Shown here: positions 17,318 to 25,326 of the stretch, one piece after another
Layout: every line of letters begins with the position of its first letter
Numbering within the stretch: position 1 is the stretch's first letter
Assembly: GCF_900102035.1 (NCBI RefSeq)
Contig: NZ_LT629689.1
Location: forward strand, 682,001-746,000
Origin: Pseudomonas extremaustralis
Lineage (GTDB): Bacteria > Pseudomonadota > Gammaproteobacteria > Pseudomonadales > Pseudomonadaceae
DNA: 64,000 bases
Direction of reading: 5' to 3'
Notes under the pieces: model-generated
Told to the model about the DNA's origin: nothing
What the model saw: only the letters and a program-made list of their open reading frames with translations
Databases searched by the model: none
Program-made: the position numbers and the translations under genes

Positions 17318-18252
17318 GGCCTGTCCTCCGACGCTTGAGCCGTCTGTACCGCCAATTCGGCTTCACGTTTGGCGATGGCGGTTTCCAGTGCTGCGGAGCG
17401 TTTGGCCCACTGTTCTGGTGGGAGTGGTTTGGACCATTCGATGATGTCGGGATAGGGCAGTTCAGGTGGGTGCGACAGCTTTAAATTCTGCAGCTTCTCC
17501 GCCAAATAAGTGCCCAGGATCGTGATGCAGAATATCCCCCAAACAACCATTATAAGATCGCCTTTGCGCAGGTCGGTGATGATCGAGCCGATTTGCGTTT
17601 CTTCGTAGCGTGGTATGCCGACTTGGCTGTCAGGCACCGCCTGCGGCCCAATTTCCATATAACTGCGGATGCATTCCCACAACGCCATGGCCGTGGTACC
17701 GCCACCACAATTGAAGCCAAAGGAAAAATGCTTGTTGTCGTCTTTAGCCTGCGGGTCCGGGTTCTCAAAGCCGATGATTAGCAGCCCCATCGTGGCCCTG
17801 CCTGCCTGGCTGACCGAGGATTGTTGCGTGGCTGCCGCTGTCACGCTTTCCCAGGGAACAATCCAATATTCATCGTCTCCTCGCGGGACGCAGACCTCTC
17901 GGCGTTGGCGGTTGAAGCGCACGGGTAAGGGGACTTCGCGGAATAGGCCCTGGATTAAAAACAAGGTAGGAATCCCAATGACGCAGGTGGTCATGATCGC
18001 AAATATGTGTGCATCGTCCTGGTCATTCCTGAACAGATATCCCATGAATGCAAACAGCACCACCATCGACCAAAGCATCATCACCGCCGCTCCGATGCTG
18101 TAATTGCCGATGTCGACAAACACATCGTTCTTACGCCAGATGGTGTTGAGCACATCACACGGTTTTTCACCTGTGGGAATGGGCAGTGGCGCCAGATAAT
18201 CATTGCGCGACAACAACCGTTTTTGAGTGGTGCCTGCCGATGGCGTGCTCAT
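17314..18252 (-). CDS. Probable T6SS immunity protein, DUF6708-like, copy G (V1c/V2alpha), effector-proximal
   Basis: This 312-residue copy lies directly behind the VasX-like effector gene, with which it overlaps by 4 bp. It carries hairpin allele c (as in copy C) and the alpha C-terminal allele (as in A and F). Position suggests it is the cognate immunity protein of the effector upstream. Known VasX immunity (TsiV2 of Vibrio cholerae) is also a small multi-pass inner-membrane protein, which agrees with the three predicted membrane segments here. The sequence relationship to TsiV2 was not tested. Confidence 0.75.
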   Translation of the reverse strand: MSTPSAGTTQKRLLSRNDYLAPLPIPTGEKPCDVLNTIWRKNDVFVDIGNYSIGAAVMMLWSMVVLFAFMGYLFRNDQDDAHIFAIMTTCVIGIPTLFLIQGLFREVPLPVRFNRQRREVCVPRGDDEYWIVPWESVTAAATQQSSVSQAGRATMGLLIIGFENPDPQAKDDNKHFSFGFNCGGGTTAMALWECIRSYMEIGPQAVPDSQVGIPRYEETQIGSIITDLRKGDLIMVVWGIFCITILGTYLAEKLQNLKLSHPPELPYPDIIEWSKPLPPEQWAKRSAALETAIAKREAELAVQTAQASEDRP

Positions 18253-21200
18253 GGTTTTTCCTCCGGTTGCAGATAAATCGCGTTGGGATAGCCTTCGCCG
18301 AGCCGATAGAAGGGCGCGCGGTCGAGTTCAGGTGTGGGGTCGTCTCGCAGGATGATGACGCCCGCGTTATTGCTGAGGGTAAAGGCGACGCCCCGTTCTC
18401 CGCCGATAAAGCTGTTGGCGCCCAGCAATGCCGTCAAAGGCGTGCGGTAGCGCAATCGCAGTGAAATGGTGCGGGGCTTCGAGTCTAGGACACCTGGCTC
18501 CGTGTTGAACGGGCCACTCAGGCGTAAGCCTTGGCCTTCCTTGGCCGGTATCCACATACAGGTGCTGCTCGGCAGCCAGTGAGGCGCCATATCCCGCCAT
18601 GGCGTGGGTGGGAGGAAGTTATTGGTCGGACTGTTTTTGAACAGGGCGCTGTACGCTTGGCTATCGACGGGGTCACCGATCAGGGCCAGTTCCAGGTAGG
18701 CGCTGCCAGGCTCTGCTCCCGGCAAGTCGATGGTCAGGGCCTCGATAGAACTCACGAAGGTTAGCCCAGAGTACCCATTGGATGGCATCGTCACCGAGCG
18801 GCTCTCTATGCTGACCCGCGGTGTGTAAAGGATGCTGTAGAGTTGATTGAGCTCGTCTTGTTGCGCCTGAGCTGCGATAGGCCTCAGATTGCCTGCCCGC
18901 GCTTTTGACCAGCAGCAGAAGTTGAGGAAGTTTTGCAAGGGCGTTTGCTGAAAGAACCAGGTGATCAGATACAGGACACCCAGTATGGCAATGATCCAGT
19001 TCAGCGGGCCCATGAATAACGTATAGCGCAGGATGGCGGCTTCGACCGTCACTAAACCTGCCAAGGCTCTGGCTGTTTGCACTATGCCCAACAGTGCTTG
19101 AGCCCCATAAGCCGCAACCTGGCCCGTAACCACATCCTTACGCATCTCCAGCCACGGATCGATATGCGTTCGCGCCTGCTCCAGTTGGCTCTGCAGAGAT
19201 CTAGAGTCTTTTACAGCTGCATAGGCTGATAACCCACCAATTACTCCACCAAACAGAGTGAGCGTTGGGGCCCTAGAATTAAGGAAAAGGAAACTGTTTT
19301 TCTTCAGCCCTAACCGCACCTGACTATCAATCACCGCCACCAACGCCGCCCCCGCATACAACGACGCGGAAACCGTATCGTTCTTTCGCTGGCTGCCCAT
19401 CCCCTCCAAGGTCCCGACCTGACCCAACTGAATACCCGCGTTGAGGGTATTCAGCAGCAAGGCCGCCAGGGGAACGAGTCCGCCGCTATTGGTCACAAAG
19501 GTGGAGTTGGTGATACCGGCTACATGTCCGGCGCCAATGGCTCTTCCCGTGGCGGTTGCCCAGCGGGTCAGCCCTTCGGCTTTTTGTCCCAGCAACGCCC
19601 AGAACGGTCGGCCATTTTTAATCAGCTCCTCGACACGCGTGTCGCTGCCCAAACGAGCCGTGACGAAAATGCCGAGCCAGGCGCTGCTGAACGTTTTATC
19701 AGTGTTGAGCAACAGCAACGCCGCCGCCAGCCGGTTGACCAGCACGCTCCATAGGCTGTTGGCGTCGCGGGCCATGGCCGCCAGGTCGTCCAGAACGGGC
19801 GCGGTCAGCGGCGCAAGGGCTTGATAGGTCGCGGTGATGTTTTCGGACGCCAGCGCTGTCATCAGTTCGCCCAGGCGCGTCGTGTGGTTGAGGCCTGCGT
19901 CGAGGGAGGGGGTCCAGGCACGGAACAGTTGGGTCAACGCACCGCCATCGGCCGCCCGCACGTAGTTGGCGTATTGCTCGGCGCCCTGGGCACGAATGCA
20001 TTGGGCGCTCAGGCAACCGAGGGCCATTTCGGTCAACCAGTGTCGAGTGTCGATGTCGTGGTAATCGACAAACCAAGTGCCGGTGCTCGAGCGTTTGAGG
20101 TACACCTCTCGGTCGCTGAACAGGACTTGATGGCGTTGTTCGATCTGCTCGAAATGCAAGGGCGCGGTTGTATCGAGCCAGGTGTTCATCGCCTCCAGAT
20201 CGATGTACTGACTCACCTTGGCGCTGAAGGTGTCGTTGTTGAGGTTGGCTTGTTTTTCGGCACGGTATTCGCGCACCACGTATTCAGCCTCGTTGTACAA
20301 CTGCGCCGGAATAAAGGCGCGTACCGGCGCCACGATAGCGGCGATACGTGCATCACGCGCTGCGGCCGCGTTTCGGTCAGGGTGACCGCCGTATTGGCGG
20401 GCCAGGGTTTCAGCCTTGAGTTCGGCATCCAGCTGATGCTGTGCATCGAGCATCACCTGGCCCTGCTCCGGCGTGAGGGTAATGTCGTACTCCTTGTAAC
20501 GGTAGCTGAGGATACCCGCCAATTCGGCCCCGTCTTCGCTGACCAGGCTGCGTACAAAACCACCGACGCTCAGCCGCAGGTTGTTATCACCCACCCATTG
20601 TTCATGACCCGCTTCGACCGACTCTTGCTCATGATTGATATCACGCAGCACGCCCAGGTCATCGTCGAGGGCGGCGAACACGGCATACAGCGCGGCCGCC
20701 TGGCGCTTGGCTGCATCGAGCCATGCCTGGGTGGCGTCGACTTCCCAAGGGCAGGCGCTCCAGACGCCGGGTTCGACCAGGGGCTCTCCCGGTGGTTGTG
20801 CGCCAGCCGCCTCTTCGCGTTCGCGCAGTGACTGGGACAGGGCAGAAAAGGCCTTGATGTTGTCTTGCGTTGGGTTGTCGTGGACCACGTTGCCTAGCGT
20901 TTTCAGGTCTTCACGGTAGGTCGCACCGTTGTGCTGATAGTCGTGTGCCAGGGCTTTATCGCGCACTGTCGGCATCAGTTCGGCTACCAGTGCTGAAGCC
21001 TGTTCGAGCGGTGGACAGTGCCGGGCCGAAAGGCGTTTGGCGACATCGACGAGGCCTACCTGGCGCATGCGTATACGTCGTTCGTCACTTTTTTTCAGGC
21101 GTTCGCAGGCATCGTTGCTTAACGGCATTTCGCTGTAGAGCATCCAGGCATCGGTGCTCTTGTTCAAAGCGATCCCGGCCTTTTCTCCTCTCACGATGGC

Positions 21201-21536
21201 TGCATGGGGTTGCGTCAGCGGTTGTTCCACCAGCAGGCCATCAACCGCTACGGCATAACGGGCCAGTGGTCCGTCGGCGTGCCACAGGTACAAGTAGCCG
21301 GCACGCAAGCGGCGCAGTCCCATCGGATGGCTTTGGGGTGGACTGGAAGGCTGGAAGTCCGCATGTTCGGCGGCCTGTTCGGCCATGGCGTAACGAGCGG
21401 GAACCACAAAGACTTCAGGCTGGCGGGCGGGGCAGGCGGCAACCGGGCTCGACAGGTCTTCGTGGCCGAACTGACACTGCGCGGCCTGATCGGCAGCGGC
21501 CAGGTTGCGGTTTTTATTGAGTGGTTGGACGGTCAT
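18249..21536 (-). CDS. VasX-like T6SS pore-forming effector
   Basis: This 1095-residue protein has an N-terminal region with the VasX/BTH_I2691-type signature (FVVPARYAMAE, then GLRRLRAGYLYLWH near residues 75-90). A long soluble helical middle with ALAHDYQHNGATYREDLKTL follows. A hydrophobic block lies at about 680-865: GGLVPLAALLLNTLNAG (about 680-697), LTLFGGVIGGLSAYAAV (about 755-772) and LNWIIAILGVLYLITWFF (about 843-862). A soluble C-terminal domain of about 220 residues ends the protein. VasX proteins are delivered by VgrG with a DUF4123 adaptor and permeabilise target inner membranes. The order vgrG, adaptor, effector, immunity is complete here with ATGA overlaps. The family call rests on motif recognition and context; no search was run. 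Confidence 0.82.
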   Translation of the reverse strand: MTVQPLNKNRNLAAADQAAQCQFGHEDLSSPVAACPARQPEVFVVPARYAMAEQAAEHADFQPSSPPQSHPMGLRRLRAGYLYLWHADGPLARYAVAVDGLLVEQPLTQPHAAIVRGEKAGIALNKSTDAWMLYSEMPLSNDACERLKKSDERRIRMRQVGLVDVAKRLSARHCPPLEQASALVAELMPTVRDKALAHDYQHNGATYREDLKTLGNVVHDNPTQDNIKAFSALSQSLREREEAAGAQPPGEPLVEPGVWSACPWEVDATQAWLDAAKRQAAALYAVFAALDDDLGVLRDINHEQESVEAGHEQWVGDNNLRLSVGGFVRSLVSEDGAELAGILSYRYKEYDITLTPEQGQVMLDAQHQLDAELKAETLARQYGGHPDRNAAAARDARIAAIVAPVRAFIPAQLYNEAEYVVREYRAEKQANLNNDTFSAKVSQYIDLEAMNTWLDTTAPLHFEQIEQRHQVLFSDREVYLKRSSTGTWFVDYHDIDTRHWLTEMALGCLSAQCIRAQGAEQYANYVRAADGGALTQLFRAWTPSLDAGLNHTTRLGELMTALASENITATYQALAPLTAPVLDDLAAMARDANSLWSVLVNRLAAALLLLNTDKTFSSAWLGIFVTARLGSDTRVEELIKNGRPFWALLGQKAEGLTRWATATGRAIGAGHVAGITNSTFVTNSGGLVPLAALLLNTLNAGIQLGQVGTLEGMGSQRKNDTVSASLYAGAALVAVIDSQVRLGLKKNSFLFLNSRAPTLTLFGGVIGGLSAYAAVKDSRSLQSQLEQARTHIDPWLEMRKDVVTGQVAAYGAQALLGIVQTARALAGLVTVEAAILRYTLFMGPLNWIIAILGVLYLITWFFQQTPLQNFLNFCCWSKARAGNLRPIAAQAQQDELNQLYSILYTPRVSIESRSVTMPSNGYSGLTFVSSIEALTIDLPGAEPGSAYLELALIGDPVDSQAYSALFKNSPTNNFLPPTPWRDMAPHWLPSSTCMWIPAKEGQGLRLSGPFNTEPGVLDSKPRTISLRLRYRTPLTALLGANSFIGGERGVAFTLSNNAGVIILRDDPTPELDRAPFYRLGEGYPNAIYLQPEEKP

Positions 21537-22396
21537 GAAAAGGACTCTTTATCAGTCAGTAACCAATGGCGATGCAGTTCTTCCAGCAAGGCATCCAGGC
21601 GTTGTGTGGCATTGAGCGATGGTTGTTGGAGAAGGTCGCGATAAACCTGGTGTTCGGGCGCTTGCGCGAACGCTGTGCCGTGGGCTGCCACCAATGCCGC
21701 CCAGCGCGTGACTTCGCTGGGGCTCGAGTATCCATAACGGGCGGCCCCTTCGCGGCACGCTGCCGCCCACGCCAGTTGTTCGGCGGTCGAGCGTTGTGTC
21801 AGGCATTCGGGAAAGTAGGTGCGTACATGCCCCAGCAATTGCTGGTCGAAGGCTTCCAACTGGGCTTGGTTAAGGTGTTGGAGCTGTTGCTCGTCGAGGT
21901 ACAGCCACGGACGCTCGCCATAGTGCTCGGCGTTTTGCCGGTGTGCGCGAACGATCCAGTGTTCCTCCTGATCTTCCGTTGCGGGCAGGCGTACACGGTT
22001 GATCGGGCCCATCTTGCAGTCCCTTTCATTGGCATCGAGAGCGGGCAGCCAATGACGCAGGACACGCGGGTCGTAAAAGCGAAACAGTAACGAAACATCA
22101 CCGCTTACTCGCGCGTGAATCAGGCTGCGCAAATGTTCAGCCAGTGATTGCATGGGGGCGTCACTTTCGAGCATGAGCCCGGCATCGTGTTGCCAGTGCG
22201 CCGTGAACATCTGTTCCAGAGGGCTGTTGGCGCGCAGGACGACCAGAACAGGGCCAATATCGAATACCGCCTTGTAGGGCGTCGTCAGGTAGAGCCATTC
22301 GAACGTCGGGTTGCCTTCCAGTCTGTACAGGTGGCCCGACAGGTTTTCTATCTTTGCCCCGTCCAGAAGCAAATAACGTGAGGTGCTGTGCGTCAT
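21533..22396 (-). CDS. DUF4123 T6SS effector adaptor/chaperone (Tap/TEC type)
   Basis: This 287-residue protein matches DUF4123 adaptors: YLLLDGAKIENL at the start, EWLYLTTPYKAVFDIGPVLVVL (read in two parts) near residues 33-54, and LLFRFYDPRVLRHWLP near 100-115. These chaperones bind an effector and load it on a specific VgrG. The gene is sandwiched between vgrG and the VasX-like effector, overlapping each by 4 bp. It should therefore be dedicated to that effector, as VasW/Tap-1 is to VasX. Confidence 0.88.
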   Translation of the reverse strand: MTHSTSRYLLLDGAKIENLSGHLYRLEGNPTFEWLYLTTPYKAVFDIGPVLVVLRANSPLEQMFTAHWQHDAGLMLESDAPMQSLAEHLRSLIHARVSGDVSLLFRFYDPRVLRHWLPALDANERDCKMGPINRVRLPATEDQEEHWIVRAHRQNAEHYGERPWLYLDEQQLQHLNQAQLEAFDQQLLGHVRTYFPECLTQRSTAEQLAWAAACREGAARYGYSSPSEVTRWAALVAAHGTAFAQAPEHQVYRDLLQQPSLNATQRLDALLEELHRHWLLTDKESFS

Positions 22397-24438
22397 TTTT
22401 CCGCTCCCGGCTTCTGGCAGATCTCGCAGACCGGCTGAGCTGTTGTGGCTGCCCGTAGCAGGCTCTGACGCAAGGCGGGTACCAACAACTCTCCCGCCTT
22501 ATCCGCATCCGCGGCCTTCAACAGTCCCGGCAACAACGGCGCCGCCGCCGTGCCGCTGCCAGGGCTGCCCCCGGAGTTCAGATTCGTCGCCGGGCCGCTG
22601 ATCCACACGCCGCTGGGATCGATTTTGATAAAGCTCCCGCCGGCCTTGAGCGTCAGTTCTATACCCGCTTCCAGCACCGCCTTCAGCCCGCTGCTCAGGT
22701 GTATCTCCCGGCCCGCTTCGACGAACTGCCCCGCGCCGATCTTGACGTGCTGATCCATCGCCACCGTGAGGTGGTCGTCTGCCCGCGCCTGGACTTTGCG
22801 GTCGGCGTGGACGGTGTGGTGTTCCTCGGCCTTGAATTCGCTGTAGGCATTCTTCTCGACGGTGTCGTGGCGTTCGTTGCCGACGCGGATCTTTTGGTCG
22901 TGCTCGATGTTTTCGTCCCAATCGCGCTGGGCATGCAGGAAGATTTGTTCCGCGCCTTTTTTGTCTTCGATGCGCAGTTCGTTGAAGCCGCTGCCGCCCG
23001 GTGAGCTGAGGGTTTTGAATACGGTGCGGGTTTTGTTCGCCGGCAGTGGGTAGGGGGCGGGGTTTGTCTTGTGGTACAGGCAACCGCTGATCAGCGGTTG
23101 GTCGGGGTCGCCTTCAAGGAAGGTCACCAGCACTTCCATGCCGACGCGGGGGATGGCGATGCCGCCGTAGCGGGCGCCGGCCCAACTGCTGGAAACACGC
23201 AGCCAGCAGCTGCTTTTGTCGTCGCCCCGTCCTTCGCGGTCCCAGTGGAATTGCACTTTGACGCGGCCGTGTTCGTCGCAGTGGATTTCTTCGCCTTCGG
23301 GGCCGGTGACCACGGCGCTTTGGCTGCCGAGGATGCGTGGTTTGGGATGGTTCAGCGGTGGGCGGTAGAACGCGTCCCACGGCGTGGCGAGAAAACGGTT
23401 GCGGTAGCCCTGGTGGAAATCGTCCTTATTGTCGGTGGTGTAGCTGGTGATGGACTCTTCGAGGACTTGGGGCTGTTTGCCTTCGTGGAGGACTTCGGTG
23501 AGCAGCCACAGGTCGTTCCAGCGGGCTTTGGGGTGGTGGGTCAGGGGCAGGAAGTGGCCGCTGAGCAGCAACGGTTGATCGCTTTTGCCTTCGGCGAGCT
23601 GGTAGTCGCTGCGGTGGCGTTCGAGGGCGCGTTTGGCCAGGTGTCTACCGCGTTGGCTGTCGTGGAAACGGCCGGGGTAGTCGTAGTCTTCGAGGTCGGG
23701 CAGGGCGTCGCTACGCTCGTCACCTTCGAGGGTGACGCGCGGGATTTCAAAGTTGTAGTCGCGGCGGGTGGTCCGGCTGGTGCGGGTTTCCAGGCGCAGG
23801 TCGAAGCGCTTGACCACCGGCTCGCTGGCCACCAGGCCGGCGTCTTGCTGGTAGGCCACGGGGGCGAGTCTCGGGAACACCGTCTGGTCGTCGCCGAACA
23901 CCACGGTGTGGACGGTGGCGCTGTGCTGGAAGTGGTAGTGAATACCTTCTTCTTCGCATAGGCGCTGGATGAAATGCAGGTCGGATTCGTCGTATTGAAC
24001 GCAGTAATCCCGTGTGGGATACGTCGTGCCCAGGTGAAAGGTGTAGGCAGTGCTCTGGATGCCATGTTCTTCGAGAACCTGGGCAATGATGCTGGGCACA
24101 TTGAGGTTCTGGAAGATGCGCTGGTTGAAGCGGTGCGCGAGGTACGCCAGTTGCGGGCGCAGGGTCACCGAATAGCGGCTCAGGCGCTTGCCGGCGTCGC
24201 CCTGGGCCACGCGATGAAGCTGGCCATGAACGCCGCGGCCGTCCGGTGCCAGCTGCAAAAACGCGGGCTTGTGCAACAGTGCCTCGAGGTCGAACGACGG
24301 GTGTTCGCTGACCAGTTCAATGTCGAACGCGAAGGGTTGGCTGATGGCTTCGCGCCCCGTGAGGGAAAGGACTTTAAGCTCGTATTTCAGCCCCTTGAGG
24401 ATGAGGCGGAAGTGGGTCTGGTTGGCGGGTGCGAACAT
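22393..24438 (-). CDS. vgrG: T6SS spike protein VgrG (TssI), effector-linked copy 1
   Basis: This 681-residue spike protein has the gp27-like base from the N-terminus (about 1-375, with YDESDLHFIQRLCEEEGIHY). The gp5 OB-fold follows (PKPRILGSQSAVVTGPEGEE, HDHWRE-like region HWDREGRGDDKSS and RVGMEVLVTFLEGDPDQPL). The beta-helix repeats with ERHDTVE and a hydrophilic tail ending in CEICQKPGAEK come last. The central 629 bp (22859-23487) are almost identical to the second vgrG at 49038. The N-terminal and C-terminal parts differ, which fits different cargo. A DUF4123 adaptor gene overlaps its stop. Confidence 0.95.
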   Translation of the reverse strand: MFAPANQTHFRLILKGLKYELKVLSLTGREAISQPFAFDIELVSEHPSFDLEALLHKPAFLQLAPDGRGVHGQLHRVAQGDAGKRLSRYSVTLRPQLAYLAHRFNQRIFQNLNVPSIIAQVLEEHGIQSTAYTFHLGTTYPTRDYCVQYDESDLHFIQRLCEEEGIHYHFQHSATVHTVVFGDDQTVFPRLAPVAYQQDAGLVASEPVVKRFDLRLETRTSRTTRRDYNFEIPRVTLEGDERSDALPDLEDYDYPGRFHDSQRGRHLAKRALERHRSDYQLAEGKSDQPLLLSGHFLPLTHHPKARWNDLWLLTEVLHEGKQPQVLEESITSYTTDNKDDFHQGYRNRFLATPWDAFYRPPLNHPKPRILGSQSAVVTGPEGEEIHCDEHGRVKVQFHWDREGRGDDKSSCWLRVSSSWAGARYGGIAIPRVGMEVLVTFLEGDPDQPLISGCLYHKTNPAPYPLPANKTRTVFKTLSSPGGSGFNELRIEDKKGAEQIFLHAQRDWDENIEHDQKIRVGNERHDTVEKNAYSEFKAEEHHTVHADRKVQARADDHLTVAMDQHVKIGAGQFVEAGREIHLSSGLKAVLEAGIELTLKAGGSFIKIDPSGVWISGPATNLNSGGSPGSGTAAAPLLPGLLKAADADKAGELLVPALRQSLLRAATTAQPVCEICQKPGAEK
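22859..23487 (-). repeat. Inverted repeat arm 1, shared vgrG segment
   Basis: On the minus strand this 629-bp segment matches 50001-50629 on the plus strand with only scattered differences (at least six noticed by eye). It encodes the end of the gp27-like region, the OB-fold and the first beta-helix repeats. Flanking vgrG sequence is much less alike, so the sharp edges suggest gene conversion or purifying homogenisation rather than recent whole-gene duplication. Confidence 0.85.
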
Positions 24439-24463
24439 CCTTTTTTCCTTCTGTCATGCAGCG

Positions 24464-24499
24464 AAAAAACGACATCGGCCAGTGCGGCTGGCCGATGTC
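24464..24499 (-). terminator. Intrinsic terminator between hcp and vgrG
   Basis: On the minus strand an 11-bp perfect stem (GACATCGGCCA with its complement) around a 7-nt loop is followed by GTTTTTT. It starts 20 bp after the hcp stop and ends 26 bp before the vgrG start. It would make most transcripts end after hcp, with limited read-through into vgrG, effector and immunity genes. That fits the need for many Hcp subunits per spike. Confidence 0.88.
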
Positions 24500-24518
24500 C
24501 CGCAGGGGTCAGCCAGGC

Positions 24519-25037
24519 TTAGGCAACGACCGGCGCGCGCCAGTCATCGGAGCCTGAAGTGCCGGACACTTCGTGGGTCCAGGTGATTTTGCGGTAGGTG
24601 AACGCGACGTCCTCCAGGTGGGTGAAGTGCGCGTTCGCCGGGTCCTGGCAGTTGTGCATGTGGTCTTTGATATCGACGATGATTGCGTCCTCGAGCTTGG
24701 TGGTGAAGTAGTGCTCCTGGGTGCCGGCCGCCGAGGTGCGGTACCACTGGATGGTGATTTCGCTCAGGCGTTCGCCGGAGGTCAGGGCCGCCAGCAGCAG
24801 CGGCGAGGATTTGTCGAAGACCTTGGTGATCTTGACGGGCTTGTGCACGCGCTGACCGGTGGGTTGGCCGGACTGCGGATCACGCGGGATGATCACTTCG
24901 TGACTGAAGCCCTGGACCATGACCTGGTCTTCGTGGCCTTCCTGATAGGTATTGCCCACTGAGTCGGCGGTGAAGGCCCCGGCGGTGATCAGGCCTTGTT
25001 TGGTGCCGGTGATGGACATGTAAGCGGGTGTTGCCAT
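24519..25037 (-). CDS. hcp: T6SS tube protein Hcp (TssD)
   Basis: This 172-residue Hcp starts MATPAYMSITGTKQGLITAG, with the family's GFSHEVIIPRD and KVFDKSSPLLLAAL segments. It ends in the SGTSGSDDWRAP tail usual for Pseudomonas Hcp2-type proteins. Hcp hexamers stack to form the inner tube that is fired by sheath contraction. The ATG at 25037 follows an AAGGAG ribosome site (25045-25050); the frame is open 36 bp further but has no better start. It is transcribed alone from a sigma-54-like promoter and ends at an intrinsic terminator. Confidence 0.96.
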   Translation of the reverse strand: MATPAYMSITGTKQGLITAGAFTADSVGNTYQEGHEDQVMVQGFSHEVIIPRDPQSGQPTGQRVHKPVKITKVFDKSSPLLLAALTSGERLSEITIQWYRTSAAGTQEHYFTTKLEDAIIVDIKDHMHNCQDPANAHFTHLEDVAFTYRKITWTHEVSGTSGSDDWRAPVVA

Positions 25038-25069
25038 GGAGATGCTCCTTACTTGAAAAATGAGAAAAC

Positions 25070-25093
25070 CCAACAGGCGAAATTGCCTGTTGG
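25070..25093 (-). other. Stem-loop at predicted 5' end of hcp mRNA
   Basis: CCAACAGGC and GCCTGTTGG form a perfect 9-bp stem with a 6-nt loop. From the sigma-54-like promoter at 25106-25122 the start site is expected near 25095, so the hairpin would sit at the very 5' end of the message, about 20 nt before the ribosome site. Such hairpins can block 5'-end-dependent RNA decay. The role is inferred from position. Confidence 0.6.
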
Positions 25094-25105
25094 TTCGCCG
25101 GAAGT

Positions 25106-25122
25106 ATCAAACATCGTGCCAT
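25106..25122 (-). promoter_or_regulatory. Sigma-54-like promoter of hcp
   Basis: On the minus strand the sequence reads TGGCACG-ATGT-TTGAT, matching the sigma-54 consensus TGGCACG-N4-TTGCW except that the C of the -12 GC is an A. The distance to the hcp ATG (about 58 nt of leader) is reasonable. The cluster encodes its own sigma-54 activator (38081-39604), and Hcp/VgrG islands of H2-type and V. cholerae systems are known to be sigma-54 dependent. The -12 mismatch keeps confidence moderate. Confidence 0.65.
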
Positions 25123-25209
25123 GTAATTTATTTGCTAATTAAATCAGTGGTGTAGTTGTAGCTCAGTGGCATGCACTGTTGTTTTTCTAAGTTTTTGGCC
25201 TAAAAACTG

Positions 25210-25326
25210 GCAACTTCTTGCACGGTAGTGTGCAACTTCTTGCGCACTTGGCAGGGCGCCAGTAAATATAAGGTCTGTAGAGAAGTATCCACAGGTTTGT
25301 CCACAAATAGGTGTGCAAGAACTTGC
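25210..25326. promoter_or_regulatory. Three dyad sites, candidate enhancer for the sigma-54 activator
   Basis: The 12-bp dyad GCAA-N4-TTGC occurs at 25210-25221 (GCAACTTCTTGC), 25232-25243 (same) and 25315-25326 (GCAAGAACTTGC, i.e. GCAAGTTCTTGC on the other strand). The first two are 22 bp apart, close to two helical turns. All lie about 90-205 bp upstream of the hcp -24 element, the usual zone for enhancer-binding proteins. The second copy extends outward (GTG...CAC). Binding by the Sfa2-type regulator of this cluster is inference. Confidence 0.6.

Noticed and set aside
11707..18252. Tandem repeats considered as a CRISPR or satellite array
   Set aside because: The repeat unit is about 940 bp and each unit is a full coding gene with ATGA overlaps; there are no short repeats with unique spacers.
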